A stretch of 64,000 bases of DNA, taken from positions 124,001-188,000 of the forward strand of contig NZ_JASNNW010000007.1 in the NCBI RefSeq assembly GCF_030165005.1, written 5' to 3'. Within the stretch, counting starts at the first letter, position 1. Every line of letters starts with the position of its first letter. This DNA is from Blastococcus capsensis (lineage in GTDB: Bacteria > Actinomycetota > Actinomycetes > Mycobacteriales > Geodermatophilaceae). A program made the position numbers and the translations under genes. Of the stretch, positions 44,857-53,991 are shown piece after piece. The notes below the pieces were generated by a model that made no database searches, had not been told where the DNA came from, and saw nothing but the letters and a program-made list of their open reading frames with translations.

Positions 44857-46031
44857 GCGCCGACCCCGCGCGGCGGATGCTCGCCGTGCTCCTGCTGCAC
44901 GCCGCGCTCACCCAGGTGATCACCTTCGTGCTGCGCCCCACGTCGGCCTACCGGGCGCTCGAGCTCGACGTTCCGGCGGCCTGGCTCGGGGCGCTCACCG
45001 CGTCCTTCGCCGTCGTCCCGCTGCTCCTCGCCGTGCCGTCGGGCCAGGCCACCGACCGCTTCGGGGAGCGGCGGGTGATGCTCGTCGGCGCGGTGCTCAT
45101 GACCCTCGCCGCCGCCGTCTTCGCCACCGAACGCGGCGGCGCGGCCGGGCTCGTCGTCGGCAGCGTCGTGCTGGGCACGGGCCATCTGCTCGCCGTCGTG
45201 GGTCAGCAGTCCGCCGTCGCCAACACCGCCGGGCCCGGCCGGTTCGACACCGCGTTCGGCTACTACACCTTCGCCGCCTCCCTCGGGCAGGCAGCCGGAC
45301 CGGCACTGATCACGTTGATCGGCGGTTCGGGCGCGCTCCCGCAGACGGCACCGATATTCCTGACCGCCACCGTGCTCGGCGTCGCGCTGCTGGGGTGCAC
45401 CGCGTTCCTCCACATGCCTGCCCGCGCCGCGCCGGGATCCGCCCCCCAGCAGGGCGGGATGGGCACGCTGCTGCGACTGCCAGGTCTGCTCCGCGCCCTG
45501 CTGGTCAGCTGTGTGGTGCTGGCCGCCGTCGACATCACGCTGGTCTACCTGCCTGCCCTCGGGGCCGACCGGGGCCTGGCAGCGGGCTTCGTCGGGCTCC
45601 TGCTGACCCTGCGCGCGGTGGCCTCGATGGCCTCGCGCCTGTTCCTCGGCCGACTCGTCACCCTGGTCGGGCGGCGCCGGCTGATGATCGCCAGCGTGGC
45701 CCTGTCGGCGGGGGCGATGGGCGTCGTCGCCGCACCACTCCCCCCGCTCGCCATGGCCGCCGTCGTGGTGCTGCTCGGTCTCGGGCTGGGCGTCGGCCAA
45801 CCGCTCACGATGTCGTGGCTCGCCGAGGTCGCCCCCGCCGGGCTGCGCGGCCGGGCCATGTCGCTGCGGCTCACCGGCAACCGGCTCGGTCAGGTGCTCA
45901 TCCCGAGCACGGTCGGACTGGTCGCCGTCGGGGTGGGAGCGGCCGGCGTCCTCTGGGCCACCGCCGCCGCGCTCGCGGTGGTCGGCGTCGCCGCCCGGCG
46001 GCTGGCTGTGGACGGCCGCCCCGGCTCCTGA
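44853..46031 (+). CDS. MFS transporter
   Basis: 392 residues, 12 predicted TM helices with the loop-2/3 motif GQATDRFGERRVM. The family (drug-efflux-like) does not tell substrate. GTG overlaps the regulator's stop by 4 bp, suggesting translational coupling and that it exports or imports the regulator's ligand. Convergent with the tartrate-type dehydrogenase 11 bp away. Confidence 0.87.
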   Translation: MSADPARRMLAVLLLHAALTQVITFVLRPTSAYRALELDVPAAWLGALTASFAVVPLLLAVPSGQATDRFGERRVMLVGAVLMTLAAAVFATERGGAAGLVVGSVVLGTGHLLAVVGQQSAVANTAGPGRFDTAFGYYTFAASLGQAAGPALITLIGGSGALPQTAPIFLTATVLGVALLGCTAFLHMPARAAPGSAPQQGGMGTLLRLPGLLRALLVSCVVLAAVDITLVYLPALGADRGLAAGFVGLLLTLRAVASMASRLFLGRLVTLVGRRRLMIASVALSAGAMGVVAAPLPPLAMAAVVVLLGLGLGVGQPLTMSWLAEVAPAGLRGRAMSLRLTGNRLGQVLIPSTVGLVAVGVGAAGVLWATAAALAVVGVAARRLAVDGRPGS

Positions 46032-46042
46032 GCGGCCCGGCC

Positions 46043-47125
46043 TCAGGCCCCGGCGATACGCGCGACGACCGCGTCGGCGAACTCCCCGGTCGAGGCGGTG
46101 CCACCGAGGTCGGAGGTGCTGACGCCGCTGCGGACCGTCGCCCGCACCCCGGCGTCGATCCGCGCGGCGGCATCGATCGCCCGCCGGTCGGCGAACCGGG
46201 TCCCGAGCCAGTCCAGCAGCATCCCCGCGGACAGGATCATCGCGATCGGGTTGGCCAGCCCACGCCCGGCGATGTCCGGCGCGGACCCATGGGCGGCCTG
46301 CGCCATCGCGCGGTCGTCGGAGGCGTTGACCGATGGCGCGATGCCGAGCGACCCGGCGAGCTCGCCGGCCAGATCGGAGAGGATGTCGCCGAACATGTTC
46401 TCCGTGACGACGACGTCGAACTCCCGCGCCCGCCGGAGCAGGTGCACGGTCATGGCGTCGATGTGGAAGTCGTCCACCGCCACGTCGGGGTAGCCCTCGC
46501 CCACCTCCAGGCACACCCGCTTGAACAGCCCCGAGCTCAGCTGCAGCACGTTCGCCTTGTGCACGATCGTGAGCTTGTTCCGGCGGCGCCGGGCCAGCTC
46601 GAAGGCGGCGCGCGCGATCCGCTCGATCTTCGGGCGGGTGAAGATCCCCATCGCGATCGCGACGCCGGGGGCGGGCATGAACTCCCCGGACCCGGCCACG
46701 GTGTTGCGGTCGGCGTAGAAGCCCTCGGTGTTCTCCCGGACGATCACCAGGTCGGTGTCCGGCGCGATGGCCGTCCCGCCCTCGAAGCCGCGGGCGGGAC
46801 GGATGTTGGCGTAGAGGTCGAAGCGCTTGCGCAGCGATCCGCTGGGGTTGAGCTGCGACCGATGCGGCTCGGGGTACGCCGCGCTGTCGTGCGGGCCGAG
46901 CAACCAGCCGTCCAGCTCGGCCAGCGTCTCGACCGTGACCGCCGGCAGCGCGCTGCCGTGCGTCTCGATCGCGGCGGCCCCGAGCGGCAGGTCGTGCCAC
47001 TCGGCCGGCGGGGCGCCGGCGGCCGCGAGGGCGGCGTCGATCGCCCGGACGGCTGCGGGCACGATCTCCGGTCCGATGCCATCGCCGGGCAGGACGCCCA
47101 GCCGGTAGGGACGCATCGTGGACAT
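46043..47125 (-). CDS. Isocitrate/isopropylmalate/tartrate dehydrogenase family enzyme
   Basis: 360 residues of the NAD-dependent beta-decarboxylating dehydrogenases: LGVLPGDGIGPEI, YANIRPARGFEG, VRENTEGFYAD, catalytic Lys in VHKANVLQLSSG and acidic ligands in VDDFHIDAM and TENMFGDILSD. The surroundings favour a tartrate- or malate-like substrate over leucine biosynthesis, but sequence alone does not settle it. ATG 47125 with GAGGAGAG upstream. Confidence 0.9.
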   Translation of the reverse strand: MSTMRPYRLGVLPGDGIGPEIVPAAVRAIDAALAAAGAPPAEWHDLPLGAAAIETHGSALPAVTVETLAELDGWLLGPHDSAAYPEPHRSQLNPSGSLRKRFDLYANIRPARGFEGGTAIAPDTDLVIVRENTEGFYADRNTVAGSGEFMPAPGVAIAMGIFTRPKIERIARAAFELARRRRNKLTIVHKANVLQLSSGLFKRVCLEVGEGYPDVAVDDFHIDAMTVHLLRRAREFDVVVTENMFGDILSDLAGELAGSLGIAPSVNASDDRAMAQAAHGSAPDIAGRGLANPIAMILSAGMLLDWLGTRFADRRAIDAAARIDAGVRATVRSGVSTSDLGGTASTGEFADAVVARIAGA

Positions 47126-47142
47126 GGCTGTTCTCTCCTCGG

Positions 47143-47436
47143 CTACTCGGGCGCGGGCCCGGTGGCGGCGGGCTGCTCCATGACCCACCACGTGCGGACG
47201 TCGACGAACTCCCGGACCCCGGAGGCGGCCGGCTCCCGGCCGTAGCCGCTGGCCCGGGTGCCGCCGAACGGCGATCGCACATCGGTGGCGACGACTGCGT
47301 CGACGAAGACGGCGCCCAGCCGGCCTGCGCGGCGGCCGCGCGGTCCAGTGCCGCATCGACGTCGTCGCCGGAGAAGGGCCGGGTACTCGGCGAGTCGCTC
47401 ACCCGTCGCCGGGTCGACGGTGACGACGGCGCTCAC
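47143..47436 (-). pseudogene. Internally deleted aldehyde dehydrogenase remnant
   Basis: The frame opens from GTG 47436 as MSAVVTVDPATGERLAEYPA, an ALDH N-terminus; the next ALDH text (SGDDVDAALDRAAAAQAGW) is in a shifted frame; the last 50 codons return to VFVDAVV...SPFGGTRASGYGRE and VREFVDVRTWWV, an ALDH C-terminus. About 380 residues with the catalytic Cys and Glu are missing. This is a clear remnant of a succinate-semialdehyde-type dehydrogenase (compare 20346-21770). Confidence 0.85.
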
Positions 47437-47876
47437 GCGGGGGTCGCACCGCGGTCGCTGTCGGACAGGTGCTCGAACGTCTCACCGGTGGCGGTGACGG
47501 TGCGGGTGACGTCGCGGCCGCCGTAGACCCAGTAGATGGTCATCGAGCCCTGCCCGCGGTTGCGGAAGCAGTGCGGGACGCCGGCCGGGACCCAGGTGGC
47601 CTGGCCGGCCACCAGCTCGAACTCGTCGTCGCCGACGACCGCGGTCGCCTCTCCCTCGAACACCAGCACCGTCTCCTCGACGTTGTGCGAGTGCAGCGGG
47701 ATACCGGTGCCGGGCGAGAACACGGTCATCCCGGTGGTGACCCGGTTGTCCGCACAGTTCCACTTCCCGACGAACGGCAGGGTGGCGACGCCGTTGCCGC
47801 GGTCGAAGCGCTCGATCTCCTCCGGCCGCAGCACCATCGACGGCGGGGCGGGCTGGGCTGCGGGCACGGTGCTCAT
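47433..47876 (-). CDS. Cupin-domain protein
   Basis: 147 residues with a single cupin barrel: PLHSHNVEETVLVFEGEA (motif 1, His/His/Glu) and GVPHCFRNRG (motif 2 His). Metal-binding sugar or organic-acid isomerase/oxygenase or a small-molecule sensor. ATG overlaps the ABM gene stop by 4 bp; its own stop overlaps the ALDH remnant start. Confidence 0.9.
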   Translation of the reverse strand: MSTVPAAQPAPPSMVLRPEEIERFDRGNGVATLPFVGKWNCADNRVTTGMTVFSPGTGIPLHSHNVEETVLVFEGEATAVVGDDEFELVAGQATWVPAGVPHCFRNRGQGSMTIYWVYGGRDVTRTVTATGETFEHLSDSDRGATPA

Positions 47877-48184
47877 GCGGACTCCTCGCAAGCGTGGGTG
47901 ACCAGCAGCCGGCCGGGGGTGTTGGCCTGACCGACGAGGACCTGCTCGGCCACGGTGCGCCACCGCGCGAAGTGCGGCGCCGCCTTGTGGGCCGCGAAGG
48001 CCGCGGCGTCGGTGTAGAGCTCGTAGAGGAGGAAGCGGTTCTCGTCGCCCTCCACCGAGCAGACGTCGAAGCGCAGGCACCCCGGCTCGTCGCGCACCGA
48101 CGCCTCCGCGTTGGCCGCGATCCCGGCGAGGAACTCCTCCCGCCGATCCGGCCGCACTTCCATCTGCACCAGCAGGCTGAACAT
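47873..48184 (-). CDS. Antibiotic-biosynthesis-monooxygenase (ABM) family protein
   Basis: 103-residue ferredoxin-like barrel: MFSLLVQMEVRPDRREEFL, DEPGCLRFDVCSVEGDENRFLLYELY and HFARWR. YgiN-like quinol monooxygenase or related. ATG with GGAGGATCGGAG upstream. First gene of a short operon with the cupin, divergent from the malate/lactate dehydrogenase. Confidence 0.9.
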   Translation of the reverse strand: MFSLLVQMEVRPDRREEFLAGIAANAEASVRDEPGCLRFDVCSVEGDENRFLLYELYTDAAAFAAHKAAPHFARWRTVAEQVLVGQANTPGRLLVTHACEESA

Positions 48185-48222
48185 CCGTCGCTCTCCGATC
48201 CTCCGGGGCTGTGTATGCGTTA

Positions 48223-48232
48223 CTGTATACAG
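48223..48232. promoter_or_regulatory. Palindrome at the dehydrogenase start
   Basis: CTGTATACAG, a perfect 10-bp palindrome between the divergent ABM and dehydrogenase genes. TGTATACA is a common core for FCD-type GntR regulators; the GntR gene at 49298 is the candidate. It ends 1 base before the ATG at 48234 and overlaps TACTGT (48221-48226), a possible -10 for a leaderless mRNA. Confidence 0.55.
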
Positions 48233-48233
48233 C

Positions 48234-49301
48234 ATGGCATCCAGTCCGGTGCGGCTCTCCGCCCACGATCTCCGCGCCTTCGGCACCGACGTCCTCGGGT
48301 CGCTGGGCGTGCCCGCCGGCGATGCCGCCCTCGTCGCCGACAGCCTCATGCAGGCCGACCTCTGGGGCCACCAGTCGCACGGCCTGCTCCGGCTGCCCTG
48401 GTACGCCGCCCGGCTGCGTTCGCGGGCCATGCGCGCGGTCACCGACCCCGCCGTCCTCTCCGACACCGGTCCCCTGCTGCTGCTCGACGGGCGCGACGGC
48501 GTCGGCCAGGTGCTCACCGACCGCGCCCGGCGGCTGGCGAGCGAGCGGGCCCGTGCCCACGGCGTCGGCGTCGTGGGGGTCCGGAACTCCAACCACTTCG
48601 GCACCGCCATGTACTTCACCCGGCGTGCCGCGGCCGACGGGCTGGTCGCCGTCCTGACCACCAACGCCAGCCCGGCGATGGCGCCCTGGGGCGGGCGGGA
48701 GAAGCGGATCGGCACGAACCCCTGGTCGATCGCCGCGCCCGGCCCCGACGGCCGGGTCGTGGTGGTCGACATCGCGAACACCGCCGTGGCCCGCGGGAAG
48801 ATCTACCTGGCACAGAACCGCGGTGAGCCCATCCCGGAGACGTGGGCGCTCACCGCCGCCGGCGCGCCGACCACCGATCCCGCCGAAGGCGTGCTGGGCG
48901 TGATCCTGCCGATGGCCGGGCACAAGGGCTATGCGATCAGCTTCCTGATGGACGTGCTCTCGGGCGCGCTCACCGGCAGCGCCGTGGGTACGGGCGTGCA
49001 CGGCCCGTACGAGTCCGACCGGCCCAGCGGCTGCGGCCACCTCTTCCTGGCCCTCGACCCGGCCGCCTTCGGCGACCCCGCCGGGTACGAGCAGCGGGTG
49101 CGGCAACTCGTCGACGAGGTCAAGGACGTCCCGCTCGCCCAGGGCTTCGACGAGATCTTCTACCCCGGGGAGGTGGAGGACCGCGCCGAGACGGCGAACC
49201 TCGCCGCGGGCGGCGTCCTGCTGGCCGACCAGTCGCTGGCCGAGCTGCGCGCGCTGGCCGACGAGACCGGGGTGCACTTTCCGGCCGGAGCGTCGCGATG
49301 A
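48234..49301 (+). CDS. Ldh-family NAD(P)-dependent dehydrogenase (malate/L-lactate type)
   Basis: 355 residues of the L-sulfolactate/malate dehydrogenase family: DLWGHQSHGLLRLP, VVGVRNSNHFGTAMY, APWGGREKRIGTNPWSIA, and VARGKIYLAQ with MAGHKGYAIS. Oxidises 2-hydroxyacids to 2-oxoacids. The ATG has no Shine-Dalgarno sequence; a -10-like TACTGT ends 7 bases upstream, which suggests a leaderless mRNA. Overlaps the GntR gene by 4 bp. Confidence 0.9.
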   Translation: MASSPVRLSAHDLRAFGTDVLGSLGVPAGDAALVADSLMQADLWGHQSHGLLRLPWYAARLRSRAMRAVTDPAVLSDTGPLLLLDGRDGVGQVLTDRARRLASERARAHGVGVVGVRNSNHFGTAMYFTRRAAADGLVAVLTTNASPAMAPWGGREKRIGTNPWSIAAPGPDGRVVVVDIANTAVARGKIYLAQNRGEPIPETWALTAAGAPTTDPAEGVLGVILPMAGHKGYAISFLMDVLSGALTGSAVGTGVHGPYESDRPSGCGHLFLALDPAAFGDPAGYEQRVRQLVDEVKDVPLAQGFDEIFYPGEVEDRAETANLAAGGVLLADQSLAELRALADETGVHFPAGASR

Positions 49302-50014
49302 CCACCGGGACGGCACCGGACTCCCCGGCCGAGGTCAGCAAGGCCGAGCTGGTGCACCGGCGGCTCAGGGAGGAGATCGAGCTCGGCGAGCTGGCTCCGG
49401 GCACCCCGCTGTCGGAGCTGTGGCTGGTCGAGCGCACCGGGGCTTCCCGGACACCGGTCCGCGAGGCGCTGCGCCGGCTGGCGGCCGAGGGGCTGGTGGA
49501 CCTGGTGCCCCGGCAGGGCGCCCGCGTGTCCCGGGTGTCGCTGCAGAGCGTCCGCGACCTGTTCGACTTCCGGGCGCTACTCGAGCCCGCGGCGATCCGC
49601 CAGGCCACCGAGGCCGCCGCCTGCGACCCCGCCGTCCGCCGGTCGTTCGCCGCGATGCGTGGCGAGTTCGCCCGCATCCAGCGCCGCGCCGCGTCGCCGG
49701 CCCGCGCCCGGGACTTCTACGCGCTGGCCGACCGCTTCGACTGGGCGGTCATCGGGGCGACCCGCAACGAGCACCTGCGGCGGACCATCGGCGAGCTGCG
49801 TCCGCACACCGCGCGGCTGCGCAACCTGTCGCACGTCGATCCGGCGCGCGTCGACGTCTCGGTCGTCGAGCACCTGGCCATCTGCGACGCGCTGCTGCGC
49901 GGGGACGCCGACACCGCGGCCGCCCTGACCGCCGATCACCTGGCCGACAGCGTCGCGACGATCTTCCGGAATCTCGCCTCCACCCCCGCCGCCGGCCTCG
50001 ACGTGCTGCGCTGA
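49298..50014 (+). CDS. GntR-family regulator with FCD domain
   Basis: 238 residues. Winged helix: PGTPLSELWLVERTGASRTPVREALRRLA; FCD domain residues ASPARARDFYALADRFDWAV and SVVEHLAICDALL. The ATG overlaps the preceding stop. Its natural target is the palindrome at 48223 before the same operon and the divergent ABM/cupin genes. Ligand probably the hydroxy acid metabolised by the dehydrogenase. Confidence 0.9.
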   Translation: MTTGTAPDSPAEVSKAELVHRRLREEIELGELAPGTPLSELWLVERTGASRTPVREALRRLAAEGLVDLVPRQGARVSRVSLQSVRDLFDFRALLEPAAIRQATEAAACDPAVRRSFAAMRGEFARIQRRAASPARARDFYALADRFDWAVIGATRNEHLRRTIGELRPHTARLRNLSHVDPARVDVSVVEHLAICDALLRGDADTAAALTADHLADSVATIFRNLASTPAAGLDVLR

Positions 50015-50024
50015 GGCGAGGCCG

Positions 50025-50417
50025 TCAGTAGGAGGCCTTGACCGCCAGGACGGGGCAGTGCGCGTCGAGCAGGATGCGCTGCGCCGAGCTGCCGGTGATC
50101 AGCTTGCCGGTGGGCGTGCGGCGCCGCATGCCGATCACCAGCAGGCTCGCCTTCACGCGGTCGGCGACCTCGACCAGTTCCTCGGCCGGCACGTGGCCCA
50201 CCTGCTGGTCGATCTCGAACACGATGCCGGACTGCTCCAGCGTTTCCCGGACGGTCGCCAGCGCCTCGGCCGAGGCGAAGCGGGGATCCACCAGCGAGTC
50301 GCCGCGGGTGGTGTTGACGACGTGCAACGGCTCGTCCCGCAGCCGCGCCTCGCGGATGCCGGCGGTGAGCGCGGCCTCGCCCTCGGGGGTGGGGACGTAG
50401 CCCACGACGATGGTCAT
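50025..50417 (-). CDS. Universal stress protein (UspA family)
   Basis: 130 residues. ATP-binding motif GMRRRTPTGKLITGSSAQRIL (G-2x-G-9x-GS) is complete. The start MTIVVGYVPTPEG and ending HCPVLAVKASY are typical. Its only operon-like neighbour is 80 bp away (the response regulator) on the same strand but transcribed upstream of it. Confidence 0.9.
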   Translation of the reverse strand: MTIVVGYVPTPEGEAALTAGIREARLRDEPLHVVNTTRGDSLVDPRFASAEALATVRETLEQSGIVFEIDQQVGHVPAEELVEVADRVKASLLVIGMRRRTPTGKLITGSSAQRILLDAHCPVLAVKASY

Positions 50418-50497
50418 GCGGGCATCCTGGCCGATGGGGACGGGCGCGGCAGCATTGTGCAGCTAACGGTCGTTTCGGTCGTTGCGTCGGCGTGGGT

Positions 50498-51184
50498 TCA
50501 GCGCGCCGACCGGAGCGTGAACCGGCGTTCGGGCCGACCGGCCGTCCCGTACCGCTGGCGGACTTCGGCCTGCCCCTGGGCGACCAGCTGCTCCAGGTAC
50601 CGCCGGGCGCTCACCCGCGCCAGCCCCGTCCGCTCGCTGCACTCCGACGCCGAGAGCCCGTCGGTCCCCGCCTCGCCCAGCACCGTGCGCACCAGCTCGA
50701 GGGTCTCCGGGGCGATCCCCTTGGGCGTGGCCGCCGGGGCCGGGGCGGCGCCGCGGGCAGCGGCGAACACCCGGTCGACGTCGGCCTGCCCCGCCTGGTC
50801 GAGGACGTCGAGATCGGCCCGCACCCGCGCGTAGTGCTGCATCCGGTCCTCGAACGCCCGGCGATCGAACGGCTTCACCAGGTACTGCAGGACGCCGCCG
50901 TGCAGCGCGCTGCGGATGCTGTCGACATCCCGCGCCGCGCTGATGACCATGACGTCGACCGACGAGCCGCCCGCCCGCAGGCGCTTCAGCACGTCCAGCC
51001 CCGTCATGTCCGGGAGATAGACGTCGAGGAGCACCAGGTCCGGCGCCAGCCGGTCCACGGCCGCCAGGGCCTCGGTGCCGGTCGCGGCCGTGCCGACCAC
51101 CTCGAAGCCCTCCAGTGCGCCGACGAAGCCGGCGTGCACCTTGGCCACCATGAAGTCGTCGTCGACGATCAGCACGCCGATCAC
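50498..51184 (-). CDS. Response regulator, CitB/DpiA type
   Basis: 228 residues. Receiver with Asp54 in LVLLDVYLPDM and Lys104 in YLVKPF; DNA-binding C-terminus with SASECSERTGLARVSARRYLEQL (HTH). CitB-class regulators respond to citrate/dicarboxylates. GTG overlaps the kinase gene stop. Divergent tctCBA is the likely target. Confidence 0.92.
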   Translation of the reverse strand: MIGVLIVDDDFMVAKVHAGFVGALEGFEVVGTAATGTEALAAVDRLAPDLVLLDVYLPDMTGLDVLKRLRAGGSSVDVMVISAARDVDSIRSALHGGVLQYLVKPFDRRAFEDRMQHYARVRADLDVLDQAGQADVDRVFAAARGAAPAPAATPKGIAPETLELVRTVLGEAGTDGLSASECSERTGLARVSARRYLEQLVAQGQAEVRQRYGTAGRPERRFTLRSAR

Positions 51185-52806
51185 GAGCTGACCAGTGCCG
51201 GCTCGACGGGCAGCCGGGCGGTGAACGTGGAGACGCCGTCCGAGGACGCCGTCACCTCCCCGCCCCGCCGGGTGCAGACCAGGTGAACCAGGGAGAGGCC
51301 GATGCCGCGCTCCTTCGAGGGGAGTCCGCCGGCGTCGCCGGCCGACGACGGCAGCGGCGTCCCGCCCTTGGTGGACACCCCGCGGCGGAACACCTCCCGC
51401 TCCATCCCGGCCGGCACCCCGGCTCCGGAGTCGCGCACGACCACCTCCACGTCGCCGTCGACGGAGCCGAGCGCGACCTCCACCCACCGGTGCGCCGACG
51501 TCGCGGCGGCGTCCAGGGCGTTGTCCACGAGGTTCCCGACGACGGTGGCGACGTCGGAGCTGAGCTCGCCGTCGAGGACCGGCAGCGCGGACTCCGGGGC
51601 GATCCGCAGCTCGACCCCGAGCTCGGCGGCCTGGCTGGCCTTGGCGATCAGCAGCGCCGCCACGGAGGGATCGCGGACGGCGTCGGTGACGGCTCCGGTG
51701 AGCTCCGACCGGCTGGAGCTGATCCGGTGGACGAAGCGCACCGCCTCCTCTGCCTCGCCCAGCTCGATCAACCCGGCGATGGTGTGCAACCGGTTGCTGA
51801 ACTCGTGGGCCTGGGCGCGCAACGTGTCGGTCACGTGCCGGGTCAGGTCGAGCTCCCGGCGCAGCTCGAGCAGCTCGGTCCGGTCGCGGAGGGTGGTGAC
51901 CGAGCCGATGCGCCGCCCGCGGCTGGTGAGGGGCAGCCGGTTGACCACCAGCACCCGGCCGGCGCTGGCCACCGCGCGGTCCCGTTCGACCTCTCCGGAG
52001 AGCAGCACCTGGCGCATCTCCTCGCCCACGCCCAGGTCCTCCAGCGTGCGGCCGAGGGCGTCGCCGGGGATGCGCAGCAACCGGATCGCCTCGTCGCTGA
52101 TCAGCGTGACCCGGCCACGCAGGTCGAGGCCGACGACGCCCTCCCGGATGCCGTGCAGCATCGCATCCCGGTGCTCCACCAGGCCGGTGATCTCGGCCGG
52201 CTCCAGACCCAGGGTCTGCCGCTTGACGCGGCGGGCCACCAGCAGCGACCCACCGATGCCGATCGCGCTGGCCACACCGAGGTAGGTGAGCAGGTTCGGC
52301 GTCGCGGCGGCCAGGCCGTCGAGCAGCGAGGGGTAGCGGCGCTGGACGGCCACGAAACCGGCCACCTCCCGCTGCGGGCCGGTCAGCACCGGCACCATCG
52401 CGATCGCGGCGGGGCTGGTCTCGTACTCCCGCTCCCCCACCCAGGCCCGGCCCTCGAGCACGGCGCTGTTCCCGAGCGGGAAGCGGGTGCCCAGCTGCGC
52501 CGGGTCCGCGCTGGCCAGCACCCTCCGGTCGGCATCGGCCACCACGACCGACGCCGAGCCCGAGACGCTGCGGGTGCTCTCGGCGGCCACGCGGATGTAG
52601 GCCTCCCCGCCCTCGGCCACCGCCTCGCGGAGGATCCGGGCGTTGGCCAGCGTCTCGGCGACGGCGAGGGCGCGCCGTCCCTCGGTCTCCTGGGCCCGCT
52701 TGGTCGACTGCGCGACGGTCACGGCGGCGACACCGACCAGCACGACGCAGATGATCACCACCTGCAGGGCCAGCAGCTGGCCGGCGAGCGAGAGCCGCCG
52801 GGTCAT
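51181..52806 (-). CDS. Sensor histidine kinase, CitA/DcuS type
   Basis: 541 residues: two TM helices (about 10-32 and 172-190) around an extracytoplasmic PAS/CACHE-like domain, a cytoplasmic PAS (about 205-310), the SPOB_a-type phospho-His334 in RAQAHEFSNRLHT, and HATPase motifs NLVDNALDAA and GIGLSLVH. The extracytoplasmic domain probably senses citrate or another tricarboxylate transported by TctCBA. ATG start. Confidence 0.93.
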   Translation of the reverse strand: MTRRLSLAGQLLALQVVIICVVLVGVAAVTVAQSTKRAQETEGRRALAVAETLANARILREAVAEGGEAYIRVAAESTRSVSGSASVVVADADRRVLASADPAQLGTRFPLGNSAVLEGRAWVGEREYETSPAAIAMVPVLTGPQREVAGFVAVQRRYPSLLDGLAAATPNLLTYLGVASAIGIGGSLLVARRVKRQTLGLEPAEITGLVEHRDAMLHGIREGVVGLDLRGRVTLISDEAIRLLRIPGDALGRTLEDLGVGEEMRQVLLSGEVERDRAVASAGRVLVVNRLPLTSRGRRIGSVTTLRDRTELLELRRELDLTRHVTDTLRAQAHEFSNRLHTIAGLIELGEAEEAVRFVHRISSSRSELTGAVTDAVRDPSVAALLIAKASQAAELGVELRIAPESALPVLDGELSSDVATVVGNLVDNALDAAATSAHRWVEVALGSVDGDVEVVVRDSGAGVPAGMEREVFRRGVSTKGGTPLPSSAGDAGGLPSKERGIGLSLVHLVCTRRGGEVTASSDGVSTFTARLPVEPALVSS

Positions 52807-52898
52807 CGGTGTCTCCTGACGGTCGGAGGAGTGGGCGCGGGCAGTCCACCACGCAGGTCACGAGGCCGTGAGCGTGGACACAACGACCACAAAGCTCA

Positions 52899-52910
52899 TT
52901 GCGCACGCAA
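52899..52910. promoter_or_regulatory. Small palindrome between the kinase and tctC
   Basis: TTGCGCACGCAA: perfect 5-base arms around CA. It lies in the 180-bp divergent region, 77 bp before tctC, where the response regulator should bind, but a 12-base palindrome is expected by chance at moderate frequency, so low weight. Confidence 0.3.
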
Positions 52911-52986
52911 GGGTGACACCACCCACGGCCGTTGCCATCTTCGCCTCACGCGGTGGTTCCCCCCACCCGAGACTCAGGAGGACAAG

Positions 52987-53991
52987 ATGCGCACTGCTTC
53001 CCTGCGGAAGCTCACCGTCGGCGCGGTCGCCGCCGGGCTGGTGCTCACCGGCTGCGGCACGACCGCCGAGGGCGGCTCGGCGTCGGGCAGCGGCGAGGAC
53101 GGACCGGTCAGCGGCCTCCGGGTCCTGGTCCCCAACTCCCCGGGCAGCGGGTACGACACCACGGCCCGCGTCGTCGCCAAGACGATGGAGGACGTCGAGC
53201 TGGCCAGCGGCATCGAGGTGTTCAACCTCGAGGGCGCCGGTGGCACGGTCGGCCTCCAGCGGCTCGTGAACGAGGACGGCAACGCCGATCTGCTGATGCA
53301 GATGGGCCTGGGCGTCGTCGGCGCCTCGTACACCAACGAGTCCGAGGCGACGCTCGAGGACACCACGCCCATCGCGCGGCTGATCGAGGAGTCCGAAGCG
53401 ATCGTCGTCCCGGCCGACTCCCCCTATCAGACGCTGGACCAGCTCATCGAGGCCTGGAAGGCCGACCCGGGCGCCGTCCCGGTCGGCGGCGCTTCGAACC
53501 CCGGTGGCCCCGACCACCTGACGCCGATGCTGCTGGCCGACGCCGTGGGCCTGGACCCGACCACCGTCAACTACGTCTCCTACGACGGTGGCGGAGAACT
53601 GCTGGCCGCGATCCTCGGCAACCAGATCGCCTTCGGCGCGACCGGGATCGGCGAGGTCGCCGAGCAGGCAGCCGCCGGCGATGTGCGCATCCTGGCCGTC
53701 ACCAGCGAGGAGCCCGTCGAGGGCGTGGACGCGCCGACGTTGACGGACGAGGGCGTCGACCTGGTCTTCACCAACTGGCGCGGCATCGTCGCCGCCCCCG
53801 GGATCTCCGAGGAGGAGACCCAGCGCCACGTCGACCTCGTCACCGAGATGCACGACAGCGAGGAGTGGCAGCAGGCGCTGGAGACCAACGGCTGGACCGA
53901 CGCCTTCCTGACCGGTGACGAGTTCAGCGAGTTCCTCGGCGAGGAGAGCCAGCGCGTCCAGACCATCCTCGGCGAGCTGGGGCTGGCGTGA
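52987..53991 (+). CDS. tctC: Tripartite tricarboxylate transporter substrate-binding protein
   Basis: 334 residues with a lipoprotein signal ending at LTGC. The family (Bug) pattern includes [44 protein letters not shown] and [15 protein letters not shown]. It captures citrate or a related carboxylate outside the membrane for TctAB. ATG with AGGAGGA upstream. Confidence 0.94.
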   Translation: MRTASLRKLTVGAVAAGLVLTGCGTTAEGGSASGSGEDGPVSGLRVLVPNSPGSGYDTTARVVAKTMEDVELASGIEVFNLEGAGGTVGLQRLVNEDGNADLLMQMGLGVVGASYTNESEATLEDTTPIARLIEESEAIVVPADSPYQTLDQLIEAWKADPGAVPVGGASNPGGPDHLTPMLLADAVGLDPTTVNYVSYDGGGELLAAILGNQIAFGATGIGEVAEQAAAGDVRILAVTSEEPVEGVDAPTLTDEGVDLVFTNWRGIVAAPGISEEETQRHVDLVTEMHDSEEWQQALETNGWTDAFLTGDEFSEFLGEESQRVQTILGELGLA

